This document shows positions 8,708 through 17,254 of a DNA stretch of 64,000 bases, piece by piece (position 1 is the stretch's first letter; every line of letters begins with the position of its first letter). The notes below the pieces were generated by a model. It did no database searches, was not told the DNA's origin, and saw only the letters and a program-made list of their open reading frames with translations. The stretch comes from Bradyrhizobium neotropicale (GTDB taxonomy: Bacteria; Pseudomonadota; Alphaproteobacteria; Rhizobiales; Xanthobacteraceae), in assembly GCF_001641695.1 (NCBI RefSeq), contig NZ_LSEF01000025.1, forward strand, positions 186,123 to 250,122. The letters run 5' to 3'. A program made the translations under genes and the position numbers.

Positions 8708-9979
8708 TTGGCTACGAGCGGACGCGACGGGGCAATGTCAACAATCGCCCGGCAACTTGCAAAGCTCCTCATCGCTGCCGTCCTGCTTGCCGGCGACGAC
8801 CTGGGCGTCTCCGCGCAGGAGCGATACGATCCCGGCGCGAGCGACACGGACATCAAGATCGGCAACATCATGCCGTATAGCGGTCCGGCATCAGCCTACG
8901 GCATCATCGGCAAGGCGATGAGCGCGTATTTTCGCATGATCAACGAGGACGGCGGCATCAATGGACGAAAGATCAATTTTATCTCGTATGACGATGCGTA
9001 CAGCCCACCCAAGGCGATCGACGAGGCCCGAAGGCTCGTCGAGAGCGACGAGGTGCTTGCGATCTTCGCTCCGTTTGGCACGGCAAGCAACATTGCGATC
9101 CAGAAGTATTTGAACGCACGACACGTGCCCCAGCTCTTTGCAATAACCGGGGCCTCGCGCTTTGACGATCCCGCAAATTTCCGCTGGACCATCGGTTGGC
9201 AACCGAGCTACCGGACCGAAGCGCGCATCTATGCGGCCTACATCCTGAAGCACTATCCGGATGCGAGGATCGGCATCCTGTATCAGAACGACGAGTTCGG
9301 CCGGGACTATCTCGTCGGATTGAGGGACACGCTTCAGGACAGGTACGATCGGATGGTCGTGTCCAGCCTGTCCTATGACATCAGCACGCCGACGATCGAT
9401 TCACAGATCGTCGCGATCAAGGCCGCGGCTCCCGAGATATTCATCAACATTGCCACGCCGAAATTCGCAGCCCAGGCGATCAGGAAGCTCGCAGAACTGG
9501 ATTGGCATCCCGTCCACATCATGACGAACGTATCGGTCTCTGTCGGCGCTGTGCTGAAGCCAGCCGGCTTGGACAACGCGAGGGAACTCCTCAGCGCGGG
9601 CTATCAGATGGACGTGACCGATCCGCAGTGGGACGCCCACCCGGGCATGCAGCGCTTCCGCGCGTTCATGGCAAGGTACATGCCGGATGTAGATCGATCG
9701 GAGAGCGGTCCGTTGATCGCGTTCAGCATGTCAACCGCACTCACGGAGGTGATACGTCGCTGCGGCGACGATCTCACCCGCGAGAACATCATGAGAGTGG
9801 CAACCAATCTCGATTTCGAGATCGCGACTTACATTCCCGGCGTCCGGATCAAGACGTCACCGACGGACTATCGTCCGATCGAGCAACTTCAGATGATGCG
9901 CTTTACCGGCGACCGATGGCAATGGTTCGGGCCGCTACTCGACGGACGCGGGGATGGGACGACACTCTCATCCGACTAG
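8708..9979 (+). CDS. LivK-type (Peripla_BP_6) ABC transporter substrate-binding protein
   Basis: This is a periplasmic binding protein of type 1 fold, as used by branched-chain amino acid, amide or aromatic-acid importers. After a signal peptide (about residues 10-37, ending VSAQE) come DTDIKIGNIMPYSGPASAYG, then the usual AYFRMINEDGGINGRKI segment and a VGILYQNDEFG-like strand (here IGILYQNDEFGRDY). Length (423 residues) is normal. The TTG at 8708 is preceded by GGAG at a good distance; the alternative ATG at 8735 would give a signal peptide with a shorter N-region. No permease or ATPase genes flank it, so it is an orphan receptor that must borrow a transporter encoded elsewhere. The substrate is not predictable from sequence alone. 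Confidence 0.9.
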   Translation: MATSGRDGAMSTIARQLAKLLIAAVLLAGDDLGVSAQERYDPGASDTDIKIGNIMPYSGPASAYGIIGKAMSAYFRMINEDGGINGRKINFISYDDAYSPPKAIDEARRLVESDEVLAIFAPFGTASNIAIQKYLNARHVPQLFAITGASRFDDPANFRWTIGWQPSYRTEARIYAAYILKHYPDARIGILYQNDEFGRDYLVGLRDTLQDRYDRMVVSSLSYDISTPTIDSQIVAIKAAAPEIFINIATPKFAAQAIRKLAELDWHPVHIMTNVSVSVGAVLKPAGLDNARELLSAGYQMDVTDPQWDAHPGMQRFRAFMARYMPDVDRSESGPLIAFSMSTALTEVIRRCGDDLTRENIMRVATNLDFEIATYIPGVRIKTSPTDYRPIEQLQMMRFTGDRWQWFGPLLDGRGDGTTLSSD

Positions 9980-10114
9980 CTGCAAGCCAGGCACGACTTC
10001 GTGCAAAGGCGAAAATGATCGTTCGATTGTTACTGCCCATCCGGTACATGCGTACACACCTTGGTGGGGCAAGCCGTGACTTTCTCCGGCTTCGCTTTGT
10101 CAAGGAGACGTTCG

Positions 10115-10348
10115 ATGACTACACTGAAGCTCTTGTCCGCCGGACTGATCGTTGCGGCCACTTTCGCAGCCCCCGCGATGGCCCGCGAGAGCAGCATTCA
10201 TGCGCGGCGCACCGTAGCCGATGCCTACGCGTCGGCTCAGCGCATTCCGGCCATGTCCAAGCGCGGCTGCGTCCGGGCGCCTGACGTCGGCTCGTATGCA
10301 AGTGCCCCGTGGCGCCGTCCCCCCTGCGAGCCCACCACCGGCTACTGA
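10115..10348 (+). CDS. Small secreted cysteine-containing protein
   Basis: The start is set by a strong AAGGAGACG Shine-Dalgarno sequence before the ATG at 10115; the frame opens further upstream at 10061 but without such a site. The 77-residue product has a signal peptide (LLSAGLIVAATFAAPAMA, cleavage near residue 24) and a short mature part with two cysteines (RGC, PPC) that could form a disulfide. It is unknown in function. It is followed by a perfect inverted repeat that could end its transcript. Confidence 0.65.
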   Translation: MTTLKLLSAGLIVAATFAAPAMARESSIHARRTVADAYASAQRIPAMSKRGCVRAPDVGSYASAPWRRPPCEPTTGY

Positions 10349-10386
10349 GCTCGGCCCGCGTCTGCGCGCGGAGCGCAGAGTTGGAA

Positions 10387-10423
10387 GGAAGAATGGCAGC
10401 TTGCCCGAGGCCGCCATTCTTCC
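10387..10423. terminator. Perfect 11-bp inverted repeat between convergent genes
   Basis: GGAAGAATGGC (10387-10397) and its exact complement GCCATTCTTCC (10413-10423) are separated by 15 bases. It lies between the end of the small secreted gene and the end of the convergent SDR gene, where a bidirectional terminator would be expected. There is no T-tract on either side, so it may instead be a Rho-dependent or stabilising hairpin. Confidence 0.5.
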
Positions 10424-10462
10424 GGCCAGGCATATCGAATCTCCGGACCCGAGCAGTCTCGC

Positions 10463-11230
10463 CTAACCGAGGCCGCCATCGACCTGAAAGCATTGCCGTG
10501 TGATGCGCTGGCTTTCGTCCGACGCCAGGAACAGCGCCACGCGTGCGATGTCGTCGGGCGTCACCGCGTCGGGAATAGCCTGACGCGAGCGAAGCTCGGC
10601 GATCTTCTGCTCGTCCGGAAACCAGAGCCGACGCTGGCGCTCCGTGATCACCATGCCGGGAGCGATGGCGTTGACGCGGATGCGGTCGGGGCCGACGAGT
10701 CGGGCGAGCGAGTTGGTGAAGCCGACGATCGCCGCCTTCGCCGCCGCGTAGGCCGGCAGCGCCGGCGCGCCGCGCATCCATGCCACCGACGACATGTTGA
10801 TGATCGAACCGCCGCCACGCGCCTGCATCTGCGGCACGATCGCCTGCGCCGCGAAGAAGACGTGCCTGAGGTTGACGCCCATCATCCAGTCGAACTCGGC
10901 CGGCGTCACTTCGGAGAGAACCTGCCGTTGATCGTTGGCGGCGTTGTTGACGAGGACCGCCGCATCGCCAAGCACCCCTCGGACCTGCGCCATCGCGCTG
11001 CGCAAGGCGTCGATGTCGAGGAGGTCGCATGGCACAAACAGCGGCGCGGCGCCGGACACATCTGCCACTTCATCGACCAGCGCCTCGCCGGCTTCCGTAT
11101 CGATGTCAACAAATGCAACGCGGGCCCCTTGCGCCGCGAACGCGTGCACGAAGGCCGCGCCGATGCCGCTGGCGCCTCCCGTGATCAACACCACACGGCC
11201 AGCGAGGCCGGAATAACTCGTCTCGGTCAT
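10463..11230 (-). CDS. SDR-family NAD(P)-dependent oxidoreductase in a sugar-uptake operon
   Basis: This is a classical short-chain dehydrogenase of 255 residues. It has the cofactor motif TGGASGIG near the N-terminus, NNAAN in the centre, catalytic Ser in INMSSVAW, the YAAAK Tyr-Lys pair, and a C-terminal FLASDESQRITRQCFQVDGG segment typical of sugar or polyol dehydrogenases. The start at 11230 overlaps the stop codon of the ATPase gene (ATGA), giving translational coupling; the open frame extends 12 codons further upstream, but inside that gene. Its place as last gene of a carbohydrate ABC operon suggests that it oxidises the imported sugar or sugar alcohol. The exact substrate is unknown. 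Confidence 0.92.
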   Translation of the reverse strand: MTETSYSGLAGRVVLITGGASGIGAAFVHAFAAQGARVAFVDIDTEAGEALVDEVADVSGAAPLFVPCDLLDIDALRSAMAQVRGVLGDAAVLVNNAANDQRQVLSEVTPAEFDWMMGVNLRHVFFAAQAIVPQMQARGGGSIINMSSVAWMRGAPALPAYAAAKAAIVGFTNSLARLVGPDRIRVNAIAPGMVITERQRRLWFPDEQKIAELRSRQAIPDAVTPDDIARVALFLASDESQRITRQCFQVDGGLG

Positions 11231-12336
11231 GCGATCAGCCGCTCCGTCTCGGGGTCGAACAGGCAAATGCGCCGCGTATCGAGCGCGAAGTCGGCGGACG
11301 CGCCGAGCGTGGGCCGGATATCGGGGGTGATACGCGCCATCGCGGCTTCGCCGCCAAGGCGCAGCAACACCATCGTCTCGGCACCGGTCGGCTCGACCAT
11401 CTCCACCGGCGCGCTAACGACAATGGGCGCATCGCCGGAAAATACCCGGCTGCCCTCGGCGATGCATTCGGGCCTGATCCCCAGCACCACCTCACGGCCG
11501 ACAAACGAGGCCGCCACATCGTACCCCCGCAGGCGAAGGCGAACCTCGTCCGGCCGCCCGGCCCCGATCACGACCACCGGCCCGCCATTGTCGGCCTCGA
11601 GCCGTGCCGGCATCGTGTTCATCGGCGGCGAGCCCATGAAGCGCGCCACGAACAGATTGGCCGGATAGCGGTACACGGTGTCGGGATCGGCGAATTGCTG
11701 CACCTGTCCATGATGCATCACGGCGATCCGCGTCGCCATCGTCATCGCCTCGATCTGATCATGGGTGACATAGACGATGGTGGCACCGATGCGCTGATGC
11801 AGCCGCTTGATCTCCATCCGCATCTCGACGCGCAGCTTGGCGTCGAGATTGGACAGCGGCTCGTCGAACAGGAAGAGGAGAGGATCGCGCACCAGGGCGC
11901 GCCCCATCGCCACACGTTGCCGCTGGCCGCCGGAGAGCTGCGACGGCTTGCGGCCGAGCAGAGGCTCGATCTGGAGCAGCTTCGCGACATTCGCGACCGC
12001 CGCGTCCTGCTCCGCCTTCGGCACATGACGGCATTCCATGCCGAAGGTGATGTTCTGGCGCACCGTCATCGACGGATAGAGCGCATAGGACTGGAACACC
12101 ATGGCGATGTCGCGGTCCTTGGGCGGGACGTCGTTGACGACGCGGCCGCCGATTTCGACGGTGCCGGAGCTCGCACGATCGAGCCCGGCGACGATGTTGA
12201 GCAGCGTGGACTTGCCGCAGCCGGACGGTCCGACCAGCACGGTGAATTCGCCGCTCTCGATGTCGAGATTGATGCCTTTCAGCACCTCCAGATTGGCGTA
12301 GCGCTTGGATAGGGCGCGAATGCTTAGTGCCGTCAT
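11227..12336 (-). CDS. Carbohydrate ABC importer ATPase (MalK/UgpC type)
   Basis: The 369-residue ATPase energises the neighbouring permeases. Walker A GPSGCGKST is at residues 36-44, the ABC signature LSGGQRQRVAMGRAL near 134, and Walker B LLFLFDEPLSNLD follows, with the H-loop YVTHDQIEAMTMA. A C-terminal TOBE/regulatory domain of about 130 residues is present, as in MalK, UgpC and related sugar importers. The YPSMTVRQNI segment is typical of the family. It is separated from the upstream permease gene by 10 bases and overlaps the SDR start by 4 bases. It is cytoplasmic and associated with the membrane complex. No sign of damage is seen. Confidence 0.95.
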   Translation of the reverse strand: MTALSIRALSKRYANLEVLKGINLDIESGEFTVLVGPSGCGKSTLLNIVAGLDRASSGTVEIGGRVVNDVPPKDRDIAMVFQSYALYPSMTVRQNITFGMECRHVPKAEQDAAVANVAKLLQIEPLLGRKPSQLSGGQRQRVAMGRALVRDPLLFLFDEPLSNLDAKLRVEMRMEIKRLHQRIGATIVYVTHDQIEAMTMATRIAVMHHGQVQQFADPDTVYRYPANLFVARFMGSPPMNTMPARLEADNGGPVVVIGAGRPDEVRLRLRGYDVAASFVGREVVLGIRPECIAEGSRVFSGDAPIVVSAPVEMVEPTGAETMVLLRLGGEAAMARITPDIRPTLGASADFALDTRRICLFDPETERLIA

Positions 12337-12346
12337 GACAACCCCA

Positions 12347-13204
12347 TCATTTCACGGCTCCCGCGGTAAGGCCGCGTACGAAGTATCTGCCACCGAGGAG
12401 ATAGATCAGCAGAGTGGGCAGCGCTGCGATGATCACCGCGGCGCTCTGCACGCCATGCTGCGGGATGTCTGCGACTGCGGCAGATAGCGCGATGAGAGCG
12501 GCCGTGACGGGCTGCTGTTGGCCGCTCGTGAACGTCACGCCATAGAGAAACTCGTTCCAGATGTGCGTGAACTGCCAGATCACGGTGACGATCAGGATGG
12601 GAGCCGAGAGCGGCAGAATGATGCGCCAGAAAATACGAAAGAACCCTGCGCCATCGATACGTGCGGCCCTGATCAGTTCATGTGGAATGGCGACATAGTA
12701 GTTTCGGCAGAACAGTGTGGTGAAGGAAAGCCCCTGGATCGTGTGAATCAGCACCAGACCCGTCAGCGTGTTGATGAGACCGATGTCCCGCAGCACGATG
12801 GTCCAGGGAAGCAGGCGCATCTGCTGGGGAAGGAAGAGGCCAAGCGTCACGATGCCGTAGATCCAGCTATCGCCGCGAAAACGCCAGAGCGACACGGCAT
12901 AACCGGCGATCGCGCCGAGCATGGTAGAGAAAATCGTCGCAGGAATCGTGACGAGCGCGGAGTTCAGCATGTACGGCCGGATGCCGGCGCAGGTCTCGGC
13001 GACGCAGAAACCGCTCCAGGCAGCGGCGTAGTTGCTCCAGGCCCAATGTTTCGGCCAGCCGATCATCGAGGCCTGCGCGATCTCCTCGTTGGTACGGAGC
13101 GAGTTCAGCACGACAACAACCAGTGGCGCGAGCCAGGCTGCCGCGATCAGCGAGACGACGAGATAGATCAGAATCCGGGTCGGCGCGAAGGTTTGGTCAC
13201 GCAT
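12347..13204 (-). CDS. Carbohydrate ABC importer permease (MalG type)
   Basis: This is an inner membrane subunit with about six membrane segments. The cytoplasmic EAA loop reads HELIRAARIDGAGFFRIFWRI in split form (positions near 190-210), which contacts the ATPase. The C-terminus RYFVRGLTAGAVK is a hallmark of MalG-like subunits. The start at 13204 overlaps the previous permease stop by 8 bases; a longer frame from 13243 lies wholly inside the other gene and is unlikely. It would form the heterodimeric channel with the product of 13197-14126. The operon context indicates a carbohydrate or polyol substrate, otherwise unidentified. Confidence 0.94.
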   Translation of the reverse strand: MRDQTFAPTRILIYLVVSLIAAAWLAPLVVVVLNSLRTNEEIAQASMIGWPKHWAWSNYAAAWSGFCVAETCAGIRPYMLNSALVTIPATIFSTMLGAIAGYAVSLWRFRGDSWIYGIVTLGLFLPQQMRLLPWTIVLRDIGLINTLTGLVLIHTIQGLSFTTLFCRNYYVAIPHELIRAARIDGAGFFRIFWRIILPLSAPILIVTVIWQFTHIWNEFLYGVTFTSGQQQPVTAALIALSAAVADIPQHGVQSAAVIIAALPTLLIYLLGGRYFVRGLTAGAVK

Positions 13205-14126
13205 GGGTGGCGCGCCGTTGCTGGATATATCGCCACGCCGCATAGGGCAGCAGCACCGCGAGAAGAATGAGCAACATCAGCACCGCCGCCGCCGCTCCCC
13301 GGCCGAGCAAGCTGCGCTGGAACATCAGGTCGTAGACCACAAGTGCCGGCAGTTGGGTCGCGATTCCGGGGCCGCCGTTGGTGAGCGCGCGAACGAGATC
13401 AAAGGTCGAAATCGCGAACTGTAGCTGGATGACGACGACGGTTACTGTGATCGGCCAAAGCGTCGGCAGAATGACGCGCCGGTACATTCGGAAAGGTCCG
13501 GCGCCGTCGATCTGCGCAGCCTTGACGAGGTCGGCGTCGACGGACCGAAGGCCGGCAAGGAACAGCGCCATGGCGAAGCCGGAGGATTGCCAGATCGCGG
13601 CGATGACAATAGTCCAGATTGCCATGTCGCGGTCGATCAGCCAGTCGAACTTGAAGGAGGTCCAGCCGAGATCGTGGACCAGCTTCTGGATTCCAACGCC
13701 AGGATTGAGCAGCCAACTCCAGACCGTGCCGGTGACGACGAACGACACGGCCAGCGGGTAGAGAAAGATGGACCGCAGCACGTTCTCGCCGCGAATGCGC
13801 TGATCGAGCAGGATCGCAAGCACGAGGCCGGTCACCACACTCAGCAGCACGAAAGCGCTGCCGAACAGCAGCAGATTGTCGAAGGCGATCTTCCAGTTCC
13901 GCGTCGCGAGCACAGCCGTGTAGTTGCGCAAACCCACCCAGCCGGAGACCGGTACAAGAGTGGATGGCGTGAACGAAATCCAGATCGTCCACAGCGAGAA
14001 CGACACGAGGTGCGCTGCGGACAACAGCAGCGGCACCCAGATCGTCAGATATTCGGGCAGCCGGCGCAACGCGCCGGAAATCGCCGGCCGGCCCGGCCGC
14101 GTAGCTGTCGAGACGGCGTTGGTCAA
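13197..14126 (-). CDS. Carbohydrate ABC importer permease (MalF type)
   Basis: The 309-residue inner membrane protein has about six membrane helices (first near residues 25-50) and an EAA loop with DLVKAAQIDGAGPFRMYRRV. The start codon is TTG at 14126, overlapping the TGA stop of the binding-protein gene as TTGA. This is an unusual variant of the ATGA coupling seen elsewhere in the operon. It pairs with the MalG-type permease immediately downstream. There is nothing to suggest inactivation. Confidence 0.93.
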   Translation of the reverse strand: MTNAVSTATRPGRPAISGALRRLPEYLTIWVPLLLSAAHLVSFSLWTIWISFTPSTLVPVSGWVGLRNYTAVLATRNWKIAFDNLLLFGSAFVLLSVVTGLVLAILLDQRIRGENVLRSIFLYPLAVSFVVTGTVWSWLLNPGVGIQKLVHDLGWTSFKFDWLIDRDMAIWTIVIAAIWQSSGFAMALFLAGLRSVDADLVKAAQIDGAGPFRMYRRVILPTLWPITVTVVVIQLQFAISTFDLVRALTNGGPGIATQLPALVVYDLMFQRSLLGRGAAAAVLMLLILLAVLLPYAAWRYIQQRRATHA

Positions 14127-15409
14127 CGCGCGCTCTCGACGGCGTCGGCAAGGCGGGTGACCGCCTGCTCCGGTGTAACCGTCTTGTTCTTCACGTACTC
14201 CGTGATCACGTCGATCATCGCTGCGGTCATACCGTTTTCCTGCGCCATGTTGTGCGCGAGGCTCAGAACAGCCTGATTGCTGGCGATCGCGTCTTTCAGA
14301 GCTGCTGCGGTCCGCCGTTGACCGTCCGACCAGCCTTCACCGGAAAGATCGACATCGGTGCGCACGGGGATCGATCCCGTGATCTGCGAATACATCGTCT
14401 GGATCGCCGGATCCATGACGAGCTGGGCCATCAGCGTCTGGCCGGCTTGCAGGTCGGGCTCCTTGCGCTGCCAGAAGATGAACGCATCGGCATTCAACAG
14501 GAAGACCGGCTTGGTATTGTCGCTCGGGCCGGGGGCGATGGTGAAATCGTCGAACTTGAAACCGGCGTTGCGCAATACGCCCTGCGCCCACCCGCCCATG
14601 ATCATCATGCCCATGTCGCCGTCGACGAAGCGCTTCAGGTTGGTCGAAAAGTGTTGGGCGCCGACGTTGGGGTCCATCCAGTCGGCGATCTTGCGCACCT
14701 GCGCGAAGGCAGCCTTTATCTCGGGCCCCTTTAAGGCTTTTTCGTCAAGATTCATGATCGCCGCACGGTATGAAGTCGGACTGATGCCGGCGAGAGCGGC
14801 TTCGAACTTCTGTCCATCGTCCGGGCGGGTGCCGCCGTTGGCGATGGGATAGGTGACTCCGCCCGCTTTCATCTTTTCGGCAAGGTCGTTGAAGTCAGCC
14901 CAGGTGACGGGGATCTTGTCGGCCTTGGCCTTGTCCATCGCGCGTTTGGAGAGAAACAGCATGTTGGTGCTGTAGATCTGCAACGGCAGTGCAATCCATT
15001 TGCCCCCCGGCTTATGCAGGCGTGAGAGGTCTGGAGCGACAACCTTTTCGTAGCCGGCGGCGGCAACAAGGGCGTCGAGATCGACGGTCGGGGCAATCTT
15101 CGACCAGGCTGCGATCTCGGGACCTTTGAGCTGCGAACAGGCCGGTGGATCGCCGGCCATGATCTGAGCGCGCAGCTTGTTCATCATCTCGGTGGTGAAG
15201 CCGGGCACCGGCGAGTGCTGCCAAACCCCGCCCTTCTCCTCGAATTTCTTCCCAAGCGCCGTGATGGCCGCCCCGTCGCTGCCTGCGGACCATTGCGAGA
15301 TCACGGTCAGGCGCGGCTTGGCCGCGCCTTGCGCACGGACAACCGCCGGCAGTGCGAGCGTGGCAGCAGATCCAGCGAGCAGACGACGCCTTGTTATCGT
15401 GATCGGCAT
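14123..15409 (-). CDS. Carbohydrate ABC importer substrate-binding protein (COG1653 type)
   Basis: This is an extracytoplasmic solute receptor of 428 residues. The N-terminus carries an RRRLLAGSAATLALP export signal with twin-arginine character, cleaved near VVRA-QG. The mature part begins with TVISQWSAGSDGAAI, and the TTEMMNKLRAQIMAGDPPA segment is typical of bacterial sugar-binding proteins related to GtsA and other COG1653 members. The start has a strong GGGAGGA ribosome site. It heads the transporter part of the operon, 58 bases downstream of the ROK regulator. The sugar cannot be named, but the GtsA-like features point to hexose or a related monosaccharide as one possibility. Confidence 0.92.
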   Translation of the reverse strand: MPITITRRRLLAGSAATLALPAVVRAQGAAKPRLTVISQWSAGSDGAAITALGKKFEEKGGVWQHSPVPGFTTEMMNKLRAQIMAGDPPACSQLKGPEIAAWSKIAPTVDLDALVAAAGYEKVVAPDLSRLHKPGGKWIALPLQIYSTNMLFLSKRAMDKAKADKIPVTWADFNDLAEKMKAGGVTYPIANGGTRPDDGQKFEAALAGISPTSYRAAIMNLDEKALKGPEIKAAFAQVRKIADWMDPNVGAQHFSTNLKRFVDGDMGMMIMGGWAQGVLRNAGFKFDDFTIAPGPSDNTKPVFLLNADAFIFWQRKEPDLQAGQTLMAQLVMDPAIQTMYSQITGSIPVRTDVDLSGEGWSDGQRRTAAALKDAIASNQAVLSLAHNMAQENGMTAAMIDVITEYVKNKTVTPEQAVTRLADAVESAR

Positions 15410-15467
15410 GGCAAGTTCCTCCCGGGTGTGAACTCTGTAGCGCGAAGCCGCGCGGCTTTAGGGCATC

Positions 15468-16658
15468 TCAGGCGGCCTCCGTCGATGCGGCCGGCATGCC
15501 GCCGCGGCAAGCAAGGCAATAGGCGGCAAACGCCAGCGCGGCCCTCGGATCGTTGCCGTTCGACGGCGGCACGAAAGCGAGCGACACCTGCGCGAGTTTG
15601 CGTCCGCCGAGTAGGCAGGCATCGATCCCGTCGATCAGAGCCTTTCGATCGGTCTCCGCCAGAAGCGACGGCCAGCCCGAGATGGCCACGCCACAGCAGG
15701 GCTTTACGTTCAACGTGTTCCCGATCGCGAGGCCAAGCCGATACAGGCGGTGCCGCAGCTCCTGCCGCACGCGGGGCGAAATCGGCATTGCGGCCACCCA
15801 ATCGCTGCCGAGCTGGAGCAACTCCGGTTCGGACATGCCGAGAAGCCCGGCCAGTGCGGGAAGCGAGGTGTAGGCTTCGACGCAGCCATGGTGGCCGCAG
15901 CGGCAACGCGGACCGCCCTCGCCGAACACCATGTGGCCGAGCTCGACGGGCTGCAAGGCGTCGGCGTCGATCGCGTCGTCCATCCAGGCGCCGGCAACGC
16001 CCTGGCCGACGAAGACGAACAGATGCGCGCCGCTGAACGGGTAGTCCTCCGTGCGGCAGCGGTGAAACGTGGCATGCGCCACGACCGAGTTGGTGAACTC
16101 GGCCTGCACGCCCGCGAACATCTCGCCAAGCATGCCGCGAATGCGTCCGACGTCGCAGGGGATGATGGGATTGTCCGATACGCTCAACCGGCCAAGGCCG
16201 GGAACCGAGACGCCGATCTGCGACAGCCGGACCCGGTGTCGCTGTGTCCAGTCCCGTAGCGACGTTAGCGCCTCGAGAAACACGCGGCCCACGGATTCGG
16301 CGGTCGGCGTTTTCGGCAGCGGCAGCCGCTCGGTGTAGTGTAGCTCGCCGGACATCGCGCCGACGCCCACACTCAGCGACTGCCCCGTGAGCTCGATAGC
16401 CGCCAGGGCCACGGAACCGTCGAGGGACACGAGCGCTGTCGGGCCGCCGAAGTAAGGCGCAGGCCGCCGAATTTCCTCGATCAGCCCTTCCGCCTTCAGG
16501 TCGAACAGGATGCGCGACAGGCTCGCCTCAGACAGGCGCACCGCCTTGGCCAGAGGTGGCCGAAACATGCCGCCCGATTGAAGCAGATGCCCCAAGATGG
16601 CCGCACGCGTCTGCCGCCGACTTCTCGGCTGCTCAGACATTTCCATCCCTGTCGTCAT
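15468..16658 (-). CDS. ROK-family transcriptional repressor of the sugar operon
   Basis: The protein has an N-terminal winged helix (about residues 15-75, with LSEASLSRILFDLKAEGLI) and a ROK sugar-binding domain. The domain shows the ELGHM histidine motif and a zinc-type RCRCGHHGCVEAY cluster around residues 250-265, as in NagC/Mlc/XylR repressors. The 396-residue length fits regulators rather than kinases. It is upstream of, and on the same strand as, the ABC importer genes, so it probably represses them until the sugar binds. A perfect palindrome covers its own first codon, pointing to autoregulation. Start choice is uncertain: ATG codons at 16658, 16646 and 16640 are in frame, and the last one has AGGGATGGA just before it. 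Confidence 0.92.
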   Translation of the reverse strand: MTTGMEMSEQPRSRRQTRAAILGHLLQSGGMFRPPLAKAVRLSEASLSRILFDLKAEGLIEEIRRPAPYFGGPTALVSLDGSVALAAIELTGQSLSVGVGAMSGELHYTERLPLPKTPTAESVGRVFLEALTSLRDWTQRHRVRLSQIGVSVPGLGRLSVSDNPIIPCDVGRIRGMLGEMFAGVQAEFTNSVVAHATFHRCRTEDYPFSGAHLFVFVGQGVAGAWMDDAIDADALQPVELGHMVFGEGGPRCRCGHHGCVEAYTSLPALAGLLGMSEPELLQLGSDWVAAMPISPRVRQELRHRLYRLGLAIGNTLNVKPCCGVAISGWPSLLAETDRKALIDGIDACLLGGRKLAQVSLAFVPPSNGNDPRAALAFAAYCLACRGGMPAASTEAA

Positions 16659-16678
16659 TCTTACTTAGTGTAAGAATG
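16656..16678. promoter_or_regulatory. Candidate ROK operator, perfect 9+5+9 palindrome
   Basis: CATTCTTAC (16656-16664), spacer TTAGT and GTAAGAATG (16670-16678) form an exact inverted repeat overlapping the first possible start codon of the ROK gene. ROK repressors bind inverted repeats of similar size. The position fits autorepression and, if the operon is read through, control of the transporter genes. The same sequence does not recur in front of the binding-protein gene. Confidence 0.7.
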
Positions 16679-17254
16679 GGCGCGCTGCGTCTCGCCTGTC
16701 AAGGCGTTTGCCGGCTCGATGCTGAGCGTGCCGTTGTGGCAGCAAGGATCGAAGGCGATTGTTCTTTTTTGGTCCGCCGACTCGTTGGATGGAACTCTTC
16801 AAGTTTCACGCGAAGTCATTTCATCCAAAATCTCAGCGCAGGAACGGTGGCGCACGACGAAGATTGAGGCGCACGCCCTCTCAACATCGTCATCCGGAAG
16901 CGGAGCAAAGCAATCCAGAATCCGAGAAATTCAACTTTCGCCCCAGCCTAGATCGACCAGAAATCTCTCTTACATATCAATACTTTATATCGATTATCAT
17001 TCAGCGCACGAGAATCGCTGAAACTTGCCTCTGAAGACAAGGCAAACAAACCGTAAAGGAGGCAGCTCCCTCGCCCCTCCCGCCCCGCGATAGAGGTATC
17101 ATATAGCCGATAAAGCGCCTCTGTCGTGGCAAAAATGCGACAACGTCCGGTCATTTGTGCAACTTTTACGCGTTTGACCTAGATTGTCGCGCCGGTCCCT
17201 GCAAAGGTCAGGCGCATTTCCAGGGGGCCCCGCGTCCGTAGAATTCGGAGACGG
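16679..17254. other. 576-base divergent intergenic region without a supportable gene
   Basis: The region separates the minus-strand sugar operon from the plus-strand secretion operon and must contain both promoters. It has an AT-rich patch around 16940-17000 and another near 17095-17120 (TATCATATAG). Short open frames exist on both strands but have no ribosome sites or recognisable features. No full CtrA-type box is found here, unlike upstream of the adhesin. Confidence 0.5.
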
